NCBI RefSeq assembly: GCF_003634695.1
Contig: NZ_RBWV01000010.1
Coordinates: forward strand, 62,001 to 126,000
Reading direction: 5' to 3'
From: Motilibacter peucedani
Lineage (GTDB): Bacteria > Actinomycetota > Actinomycetes > Motilibacterales > Motilibacteraceae
Length of the DNA: 64,000 nt
The position numbers were made by a program, and so were the translations under genes. Below, one piece after another: positions 58,438 to 64,000 of this stretch (position 1 is the stretch's first letter; every line of letters begins with the position of its first letter). A model generated the notes under the pieces. It did no database searches. It had not been told where the DNA came from and worked only from the letters and a program-made list of their open reading frames with translations.

Positions 58438-58453
58438 CCGAACACGTGTTCGA
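58438..58453. promoter_or_regulatory. LexA-binding SOS box of recA
   Basis: CCGAACACGTGTTCGA matches the actinobacterial/Gram-positive SOS box TCGAAC-N4-GTTCGA at all but the first base and is a perfect 14-base palindrome (58439-58452). It is upstream of recA on the minus strand and downstream of DUF3046, so it should place recA-recX under LexA control. Confidence 0.85.
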
Positions 58454-58508
58454 CCGGCAAGCGACACGCCGTGGACCTGGACGGCCGAGCGGAGAGCGCA
58501 GCGGAGGA

Positions 58509-58700
58509 TCAGCGCAGCGTCGCCGGCAGCCGCATCTCGCTGTGCACGACCAGCCACACCTCACGGGCGTCCTCGCCGGCGTCGAGCGCCTGCTGGACGG
58601 TGCGCTGGCCGAGGCCCGCGAAGACGTGGTCGCGCGCGAGCCACGACGCCTGGGCGCCGAACGCCTCCTGCATGCGCTCGTTGAAGGTCGAGAGCCTCAC
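58509..58700 (-). CDS. DUF3046 protein
   Basis: This 63-residue conserved protein of unknown function has the sequence '[41 protein letters not shown]' followed by '[16 protein letters not shown]', which matches DUF3046, a small family found almost only in actinobacteria beside recA. It starts at a GTG with CATGCT 6 bases upstream (58707-58712), so it is probably leaderless. It is divergent from miaB and upstream of recA on the same strand. The SOS box lies between it and recA, so it need not be damage-inducible itself. Confidence 0.9.
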   Translation of the reverse strand: MRLSTFNERMQEAFGAQASWLARDHVFAGLGQRTVQQALDAGEDAREVWLVVHSEMRLPATLR

Positions 58701-58801
58701 CCTCCCAGCATGCCACCCGGGTGCTCGTCCCCAGGCCGGTCGCGGAGCTCGAGGCGGGGAGCAGCCCTGTGGACGAGCGGCCGCTCGTCAGCCCGGGCCC
58801 G

Positions 58802-58807
58802 TACGCT
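58802..58807 (+). promoter_or_regulatory. putative -10 box for leaderless miaB
   Basis: TACGCT ends 7 bases before the miaB GTG at 58815, with no ribosome site between. Confidence 0.45.
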
Positions 58808-58814
58808 TCTCGTC

Positions 58815-60287
58815 GTGTCTCGCACCTATGCCGTCCGCACCTACGGCTGCCAGATGAACGTCCACGACTCCGAGCGGCTCTCCGGCCTGCTGGAGGCTGC
58901 GGGCTACGAGCGCGCCGAGCGCGACGACGCCGCCGACGTGGTCGTCTTCAACACGTGCGCAGTGCGCGAGAACGCCGACAACAAGCTCTACGGCAACCTG
59001 AGCCACCTGGCACCGGCCAAGGCCGCCAACCCCGGCATGCAGATCGCGGTGGGCGGGTGCCTCGCGCAGAAGGACCGCGGCGAGATCGTGCGGCGGGCGC
59101 CCTACGTCGACGTCGTCTTCGGCACCCACAACATCGGCTCGCTGCCGGTGCTGCTCGAGCGGGCCCGCCACAACGCCGAGGCCCAGGTCGAGATCCTCGA
59201 CGCGCTCGAGACCTTCCCCAGCACGCTGCCGACCCGCCGCGACTCGCCCTACGCCGGCTGGGTGTCGGTGAGCGTGGGCTGCAACAACACCTGCACCTTC
59301 TGCATCGTGCCGGCCCTGCGCGGCAAGGAGAAGGACCGCCGGCCCGGCGACGTGCTCGCCGAGGTGCAGGCGCTGGTCGCCGAGGGCGTCGTCGAGGTCA
59401 CGCTGCTGGGCCAGAACGTCAACGCCTACGGCTCCGACTTCGGCGACCGGGCGGCGTTCGCCAAGCTGCTGCGCGCCTGCGGCGCGGTCGAGGGGCTGGA
59501 GCGCGTGCGCTTCACCAGCCCCCACCCGCGCGACTTCACCGACGACGTCGTCGAGGCCATGGCCGAGACGCCCAACGTGATGCCGAGCCTGCACATGCCC
59601 CTGCAGTCCGGCGCCGACGACGTGCTGCGCCGCATGCGCCGCTCCTACCGCCAGGAGCGGTTCCTGCAGATCGTCGACCGGGTGCGCGAGTCCCTGCCGG
59701 ACGCCGCGATCACGACCGACATCATCGTCGGCTTCCCCGGCGAGACCGAGGCCGACTTCGAGCAGACCCTCCACGTGGTGCGCGAGGCGCGGTTCGCCAG
59801 CGCCTTCACGTTCCAGTACAGCAAGCGCCCGGGCACCCCCGCCGCCGAGATGGACGGCCAGGTCCCCAAGCAGGTCGTGCAGGAGCGCTACGAGCGGCTG
59901 GTCGCCCTGCAGGAGCAGGTCAGCTGGGACGAGGCGAAGAAGCAGGTCGGGCGCACCGTCGAGGTGCTGGTCGCCGAGGGCGAGGGACGCAAGGACTCCG
60001 CCACCCGACGGCTGACCGGCCGCGCCCGGGACAACCGGCTCGTCCACGTCGTCCCGCCGGTGGGGGAGGCCCCGAGGCCCGGTGACGTCGTCCAGGCGAC
60101 CATCACCTACGCCGCCCCCCACCACCTGGTCTCCGACGAGCCCGCGCACGGCCTGCGCCGCACCCGCGGTGGCGACGCCTGGGCAGCTGCCCAGGCTGCC
60201 CCTCCCGCGCAGCGGCGCGCCGTGCCGCTCGGGCTGCCCTCCGTGGGCGTCCCGGCCGCGGTCGCCCCGGCCGCCGTCTGCGGCTGA
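58815..60287 (+). CDS. miaB: tRNA-2-methylthio-N6-dimethylallyladenosine synthase MiaB
   Basis: MiaB is a radical-SAM enzyme that adds the 2-methylthio group to i6A37 in tRNAs reading codons that start with U. The 490 residues include the N-terminal cluster Cys ([20 protein letters not shown]), the radical-SAM CNNTCTFC, '[17 protein letters not shown]' (diagnostic for MiaB) and a TRAM domain. The C-terminal 45 residues are an Ala/Pro-rich extension. The start at GTG 58815 gives the proper [14 protein letters not shown] beginning. miaA, which makes its substrate, lies one gene downstream. Confidence 0.97.
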   Translation: MSRTYAVRTYGCQMNVHDSERLSGLLEAAGYERAERDDAADVVVFNTCAVRENADNKLYGNLSHLAPAKAANPGMQIAVGGCLAQKDRGEIVRRAPYVDVVFGTHNIGSLPVLLERARHNAEAQVEILDALETFPSTLPTRRDSPYAGWVSVSVGCNNTCTFCIVPALRGKEKDRRPGDVLAEVQALVAEGVVEVTLLGQNVNAYGSDFGDRAAFAKLLRACGAVEGLERVRFTSPHPRDFTDDVVEAMAETPNVMPSLHMPLQSGADDVLRRMRRSYRQERFLQIVDRVRESLPDAAITTDIIVGFPGETEADFEQTLHVVREARFASAFTFQYSKRPGTPAAEMDGQVPKQVVQERYERLVALQEQVSWDEAKKQVGRTVEVLVAEGEGRKDSATRRLTGRARDNRLVHVVPPVGEAPRPGDVVQATITYAAPHHLVSDEPAHGLRRTRGGDAWAAAQAAPPAQRRAVPLGLPSVGVPAAVAPAAVCG

Positions 60288-60293
60288 GCGCGC

Positions 60294-61013
60294 GTGCTGG
60301 TCTCAGCCGCAGTCGTACCCTCCCCGCCCGCGCTGGTGCCGGAGGTCGCTGCCGGCGCCGCGCAGGAGCTCGACGAGCTGCGCCGCGCGTGCGACCGCGC
60401 CGTCGCCGAGGTCCTCGACGCCGGCGTCAGCCGGGTCGCCGTCGTCGCCACCGGGCTCTCGACGGGGGAGCGGTCGGCCGACGACCGCGCCGACCTCGCC
60501 CCCTACGGCCTCCCGCTGCTGCTCGGACGCGGCGCGGGCCCGGCGCGGCTGCCGCTCGGCCTCGCGCTCGGGGGCTGGCTGCTCGACCGGGCCGGCTGGG
60601 CCGGTCCGCGCACCCTGTGGTCGGTGACGAGCGGCGCGACGGTCGACGACTGCGTACGCTGCGCCGCCGACCTCGCTCCCGACGCCGACGAGCGGCTGGG
60701 GGTCGTGTGCGTCGGTGACGGCAGCGCCCGGCGCGAGGACCGCTCGCCGCGCTGGCCGGACCCGCGGGCCGTCCCGTTGGACGACGCCGTCGAGCAGGCG
60801 CTCGCTGCCGGCGACACGGCGGCGCTGCTCGCGCTCGACCCCGAGGTCTGCGCGGAGCTCTCCGTCGACGGCCGGGCGCCCTGGCAGGTGCTCGGGGCGA
60901 TGGCGGCACGTGACGGCGCCGGCCCGCCGCGCGGCGAGGTGCTGCTCGCGACGGCGCCCTACGGCGTCGGCTACGTCGTCGCGCTCTGGCACGGTGGGGA
61001 GCCCCGCGCGTGA
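60294..61013 (+). CDS. class III extradiol dioxygenase-like protein
   Basis: The 239-residue conserved protein of the miaB-miaA region of actinobacteria is usually annotated as a class III extradiol dioxygenase subunit B-like domain. It opens with 'MLVSAAVVPSPPALVPEV' and contains 'RVAVVATGLSTGERS', 'RLPLGLALGGWLLD', 'VVCVGDGSARR' and 'APYGVGYVVALWH'. The metal-binding His residues of true LigB enzymes are not obvious: the 'VPSPPALVPE' opening lacks His where active enzymes have HxPxL. Catalysis is therefore doubtful and its role, perhaps tied to tRNA modification, is unknown. Its stop overlaps the miaA start by 4 bases. Confidence 0.8.
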   Translation: MLVSAAVVPSPPALVPEVAAGAAQELDELRRACDRAVAEVLDAGVSRVAVVATGLSTGERSADDRADLAPYGLPLLLGRGAGPARLPLGLALGGWLLDRAGWAGPRTLWSVTSGATVDDCVRCAADLAPDADERLGVVCVGDGSARREDRSPRWPDPRAVPLDDAVEQALAAGDTAALLALDPEVCAELSVDGRAPWQVLGAMAARDGAGPPRGEVLLATAPYGVGYVVALWHGGEPRA

Positions 61014-61915
61014 CCGTCGTCGCCGTCGTCGGGCCGACCGCCTCGGGCAAGACCGCCCTGGGCGTCGAGCTCGCGCTGCGCCTCGGCGGAGAGGTCGTGA
61101 ACGCCGACTCCATGCAGCTCTACCGCGGCATGGACATCGGCACGGCGAAGGCGACGCCCGAGGAGCGGCGCGGCGTCCCCCACCACGTGCTCGACGTGTG
61201 GGACGTGACCGAGCCGGCCGACGTCAAGCGCTACCAGGAGCTCGCCCGGGCGGCGATCGCCGACGTGGCGGCCCGCGGCCGCGTCCCCGTCCTGGTCGGC
61301 GGGTCGGGGCTCTACGTGCGCGCCGTCCTCGACCGGTTCGAGTTCCCGGCGACCGACGCCGACCTGCGCGCGCACTTCGAGATGCGCCTCGCCGCGGAGG
61401 GGTCCGGGGCGCTGCACGCCGAGCTCGCGTCGCGCGACCCGGTGGCCGCCGCCGCGATCGAGCCGTCCAACGCCCGCCGCGTCGTCCGCGCGCTGGAGGT
61501 GGTCGAGCTCGAGGGCTCGTTCGCCGCGGTGCTGCCGGCCACCATCGACTACGTCCGTCCCACCGTGACGCTCGGCCTGCGCCCCTCGAGGGTCGAGCTC
61601 GACGAGCGCGTCGAGCGACGGGTCGAGCGCATGTGGGCCGCCGGCTTCGTCGACGAGGTGCGCTCGCTGGCCGAGCGCTCCGGGCTGCGCGACGGCGTGA
61701 CGGCGCGCCGGGCCCTCGGCTACGCCCAGCTGCTCCGCGCCCTCGACGGCGAGATCGGGCTCGAGCAGGCGCGGGCCGAGACCGTGCAGGCCACGCGGCG
61801 CTTCGTGCGGCGGCAGGAGTCGTGGTTCCGGCGCGACCAGCGCATCACGTGGCTCGACCCCGGCCGGGCAGACGTCCTGGAGCAGTCGCTGGCGGTGGTC
61901 TCGGCCGCGGGGTGA
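61010..61915 (+). CDS. miaA: tRNA dimethylallyltransferase
   Basis: MiaA transfers the dimethylallyl group to A37 of tRNAs, giving i6A, the substrate of MiaB. The 301-residue protein has the P-loop GPTASGKT, 'VVNADSMQLYRGMDIGTAKAT', 'GVPHHVLDVWDV', 'VLVGGSGLYVRAVLD', and the C-terminal 'GVTARRALGYAQLLRALDGE' and 'QATRRFVRRQESWFRRD' blocks. All family motifs are intact. GTG 61010 overlaps the upstream stop, so it is coupled to the dioxygenase-like gene. Confidence 0.97.
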   Translation: MTVVAVVGPTASGKTALGVELALRLGGEVVNADSMQLYRGMDIGTAKATPEERRGVPHHVLDVWDVTEPADVKRYQELARAAIADVAARGRVPVLVGGSGLYVRAVLDRFEFPATDADLRAHFEMRLAAEGSGALHAELASRDPVAAAAIEPSNARRVVRALEVVELEGSFAAVLPATIDYVRPTVTLGLRPSRVELDERVERRVERMWAAGFVDEVRSLAERSGLRDGVTARRALGYAQLLRALDGEIGLEQARAETVQATRRFVRRQESWFRRDQRITWLDPGRADVLEQSLAVVSAAG

Positions 61916-61964
61916 CGCGCCGAGCCGACGTGAGGAGTCCCCGGGGAGCGGGTACGAGCCCAGG

Positions 61965-63002
61965 GTGCAACGACGCCGGGTCTCTCCGCTCATGGGGCTG
62001 CTCGGCGCTGCGTTCCTCGCCCTGCTGGTCGTCCCGCCGCCGCTGGGCGCGTCGGTGTCGGGCCCGGGCCGCGAGCCCTCGGCGGTCGGTTACGGCGGAG
62101 GCGTCGTGTCGACCGACGACGAGGCCACGCGCACGGCCCAGGCCGTGCTCGCCGACGGCGGAGGCTCGGTCGACGCCGCCCTCGCGGCCGCGGCCGTCCT
62201 CGCGGTGCGCTCGCCCGCGGCCGGCGGACTGGGGGGCGGGTCTGCCGTGCTGCACGTCGACGGGGCGGACGGCAGCATCCGCATGGTCGACGGGTGCTCG
62301 CCCGCCGGCGCCTACGCGGCCTGGGCGCTCGCGGCGCGCACGTGGGGGTCCCTGCCGCTCGAGACGCTGCTCGCCGACGCGCGCACCCTGGCTCACGGCG
62401 CGCTCGGCCGCACCGTGCGCGACCTCCAGGCCGGTCGACCCACGGCCCTCGCGGCGGCGGAGCCGGCGCGGCCGGTCGTGCGCACGCTGACCGCGCGAGC
62501 GGAGGGAGCGTTCCGCGTCGCCGGCGGCGTGGTCGGGACCCGCGGGCACGTGGCGGCCGACGCGTACGTCTCGGTGCTCGTCGCCGACCGTCGCGGCGAC
62601 GTCACCGCCGTCGTCAGCTCGATGGGTCGGCGGGGGGGCAGCGGCGAGGCGCTCGGCGGCAGCGGGCTCGTGCTCGGCTCGGCGCTGCCCGGCGCGTGCG
62701 GCGACGCGCTCCCGAGCGTCGTCCTGCGCTCGGCGGCTGCACCGCAGCCGGCGAGCGTCGAGCTCGCCGTCGCGGCCACCACGGGTCGCAAGCCGGTGCC
62801 GGGAGGCGTCGACGCGCTCGCCGGGCAGCGTGAGGTGCTGCGCGACCGCGTCCTGCGCGGTGCTCCCCTGGACGCGGTACTGCGCGCCCAGCCGGCTGCC
62901 GTGCTCGCGGTGGAGCTCGACCCCGACGGCCAGGTGCACGCGGCTGCCGACGGCCGGCGCGGCGGCAGCGCCGCGGTGGTGCACGGCTCGGGGACGCCCT
63001 GA
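61965..63002 (+). CDS. exported degenerate gamma-glutamyltransferase-like protein
   Basis: The 345-residue protein has an N-terminal signal or anchor ('PLMGLLGAAFLALLVVPPPLGA'). The early region reads like the large subunit start of gamma-glutamyltransferases: GGGVVSTDD, TAQAVLADGGGSVDAALAAA and 'VLAVRSPAAGGLGGGSAVLHVDG'. The later region resembles the small subunit ('SVLVADRRGDVTAVVSS', 'GEALGGSGLVLGSALPG'). The nucleophilic Thr of the TTHxSVVD motif is missing: here the aligned bases encode AADAYVSVLV. It is also about 200 residues shorter than active GGTs. It is probably a non-catalytic relative, and the role is unknown. The GTG has TACGAG 6 bases upstream. Confidence 0.7.
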   Translation: MQRRRVSPLMGLLGAAFLALLVVPPPLGASVSGPGREPSAVGYGGGVVSTDDEATRTAQAVLADGGGSVDAALAAAAVLAVRSPAAGGLGGGSAVLHVDGADGSIRMVDGCSPAGAYAAWALAARTWGSLPLETLLADARTLAHGALGRTVRDLQAGRPTALAAAEPARPVVRTLTARAEGAFRVAGGVVGTRGHVAADAYVSVLVADRRGDVTAVVSSMGRRGGSGEALGGSGLVLGSALPGACGDALPSVVLRSAAAPQPASVELAVAATTGRKPVPGGVDALAGQREVLRDRVLRGAPLDAVLRAQPAAVLAVELDPDGQVHAAADGRRGGSAAVVHGSGTP

Positions 63003-63011
63003 CCCGTCGGG

Positions 63012-63017
63012 CAGACT
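63012..63017 (+). promoter_or_regulatory. putative -10 box for leaderless dapF
   Basis: CAGACT ends 7 bases before the dapF ATG at 63025. There is no ribosome site in this short gap. Confidence 0.4.
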
Positions 63018-63024
63018 GGGTCCC

Positions 63025-63861
63025 ATGCGCGTCGTCAAGGGCCATGGCACCAGGAACGACTTCGTGCTGGTCCCTGACCGGGACGGGTCCCTCGAGATCG
63101 CCCCGGAGCTGGTCGTCGCGCTGTGCGACCGTCGTGCCGGCGTCGGCGCCGACGGCCTGGTCCGCGTCGTCCCCACCGACCTGGCGCCCGAGGTGGCAGA
63201 CCAGGCGGGCGAGGCCGAGTGGTTCATGGACTACCGCAACGCCGACGGCAGTGTCGCCGAGATGTGCGGCAACGGCGTACGCGTCTTCGCCCGCTTCCTC
63301 GCCCAGCACGGGTGGGTCGACCCCAGCCGCCCGCTGTCGGTGGCGACGCGGGGCGGGGTGCGCAGCGTACGGTTCGAGCCCGACGGCCGGGTCACCGTCA
63401 GCATGGGCAGCGCCGAGCTCCTGCCCGACCCGGTGCAGGTGTCGACGCCGACCGGCTCGTGGTCGGGGACGGGCCTGCACCTGCCCAACCCGCACGCCGT
63501 CGTCCTCGTCGACGACCCGCAGGACGCCGGTGAGCTGGCGCAGCCGCCGGTCGTGACGCCCGCCGAGAGCTTCCCGCACGGGGTCAACGTCGAGTTCGTC
63601 GCCGTTCGCGGGCCGGCGCACGTCGCCATGCGGGTGCACGAGCGCGGGGTCGGTGAGACGGCGTCGTGCGGTACGGGTGTGGCCGCCGCCGCGGTCGTCG
63701 CCGCCCGCGCCGCGGGGCCGGGAGCGCCCGACCGCTGGACGGTCGACGTGCCCGGCGGCCGGCTCTCGGTCCTGCTGCGGGCCGACGGCGAGGTGGAGCT
63801 GACCGGTCCGGCGGTGCTGGTCGCCGAGCTGGACGTGGACGTGGTGGCGCTCGGGCGCTGA
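63025..63861 (+). CDS. dapF: diaminopimelate epimerase
   Basis: DapF interconverts LL- and meso-diaminopimelate, supplying the peptidoglycan cross-link residue and lysine. The 278-residue protein has 'VKGHGTRNDFVLVPD', 'GVGADGLVRV', the first catalytic Cys in 'DGSVAEMCGNGVRVFARFL', 'HLPNPHAVVLVDD', 'GVNVEFVAV', and the second catalytic Cys in 'VGETASCGTGVAAAAVVA'. Both halves of the pseudo-symmetric fold are complete. With dapA and dapB it gives three genes of the lysine pathway in this window. Confidence 0.97.
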   Translation: MRVVKGHGTRNDFVLVPDRDGSLEIAPELVVALCDRRAGVGADGLVRVVPTDLAPEVADQAGEAEWFMDYRNADGSVAEMCGNGVRVFARFLAQHGWVDPSRPLSVATRGGVRSVRFEPDGRVTVSMGSAELLPDPVQVSTPTGSWSGTGLHLPNPHAVVLVDDPQDAGELAQPPVVTPAESFPHGVNVEFVAVRGPAHVAMRVHERGVGETASCGTGVAAAAVVAARAAGPGAPDRWTVDVPGGRLSVLLRADGEVELTGPAVLVAELDVDVVALGR

Positions 63862-63892
63862 CCCCGACGAGCCTGGGGCGGGCGGTATTCGC

Positions 63893-63967
63893 ATGACGAT
63901 GTCGGTGCCGCGTGCGACCCTGGCGGGGAAGCATCCCCTGCACTGGAGCGTTGACACCGTCGTATGA
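63893..63967 (+). CDS. possible 24-codon leader ORF before the last gene
   Basis: An ATG at 63893 opens 24 codons that end in a TGA overlapping the next ATG (ATGA, 63964-63967), the arrangement of translational coupling. No ribosome site is evident and the peptide has no recognisable motif. It may be chance. Confidence 0.2.
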   Translation: MTMSVPRATLAGKHPLHWSVDTVV

Positions 63968-64000
63968 CGAACCCAGCAGTGGCCTCCGAGGCCGACATCG
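63964..64000 (+). CDS. start of a gene cut by the window end, probably GTPase HflX
   Basis: Only 12 codons are visible (MTNPAVASEADI). In Streptomyces and relatives hflX follows miaA-dapF, so HflX, a ribosome-associated GTPase, is the likely identity. Nothing in the visible codons proves it. Confidence 0.4.
   Translation, partial: MTNPAVASEADI

Overview
The window is chromosomal DNA of a high-GC actinobacterium. The evidence is the strong G/C bias at third codon positions, frequent GTG starts, many 4-base start/stop overlaps, and a gene order (rimP-nusA-ylxR-infB-ylxP-rbfA-nrnA-truB ... ribF-rpsO-pnp-M16-dapB ... dapA-rnj ... ftsK-rodZ-like-rimO-pgsA-cinA-clgR ... DUF3046-recA-recX ... miaB-miaA-dapF) known from Streptomyces, Mycobacterium and relatives. 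The genus cannot be fixed from sequence reading alone. A Motilibacter/Kineosporiales-type actinomycete is only a guess. No tRNA, rRNA, CRISPR array, insertion sequence or phage gene was seen.

Layout. (1) 1-5280: an arabinoside-uptake operon on the minus strand, in transcription order LacI regulator, solute-binding lipoprotein, two ABC permeases and a GH51 arabinofuranosidase cut by the window start. A promoter with two candidate operators lies in front. (2) 5330-6237: a DUF4439 protein and a lipoprotein, also minus strand. (3) 6348-14256: the translation and RNA-maturation cluster from rimP to truB. (4) 14169-25519: accessory block placed between truB and ribF. It holds a divergent HxlR/SDR pair, a GyrI-like protein and a galactoside operon (binding protein, two permeases, GH36 alpha-galactosidase, GH2 beta-galactosidase) facing a DeoR regulator. 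(5) 25563-35227: ribF, rpsO, pnp, an M16 peptidase, dapB, a small membrane protein, a minus-strand STAS protein, dapA and RNase J. (6) 35236-39584: a membrane GGDEF-EAL protein and a secreted S8 peptidase with a tryptophan-periodic tail. (7) 39778-47170: ftsK, a RodZ-like gene, rimO, pgsA, cinA and clgR. (8) 47245-58700: a minus-strand block, in transcription order DUF3046, recA, recX, rny, lhr, nei and a secreted beta-helix protein. (9) 58815-64000: miaB, a dioxygenase-like gene, miaA, a degenerate gamma-glutamyltransferase-like gene, dapF and the first codons of a gene that is probably hflX.

How the parts fit. The plus-strand backbone is housekeeping: transcription elongation, ribosome assembly, tRNA modification, RNA turnover (PNPase, RNase J, RNase Y), lysine/peptidoglycan precursor synthesis (dapA, dapB, dapF), chromosome partition and phospholipid synthesis. 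The recA/recX/lhr/nei block is DNA repair, and a near-perfect actinobacterial SOS box lies upstream of recA. The two sugar operons each have a regulator, a binding protein, two permeases and cytoplasmic glycosidases but no ATP-binding subunit, so they probably borrow a shared MsiK-type ATPase encoded elsewhere.

Non-coding signals are rich. Many genes have a TAnnnT- or CAnnnT-like -10 box 5-8 bases before the start codon, the arrangement expected for leaderless mRNAs. Several intergenic regions hold perfect dyads or short-period repeats that look like operators or RNA hairpins. No clearly new multi-gene system was found. The best candidates for new biology are single-gene or regulatory: the W-every-5 tail of the S8 peptidase, the GGT-like protein without its nucleophile, the nested dyad between ftsK and the RodZ-like gene, and the paired perfect hairpins upstream of the STAS gene.
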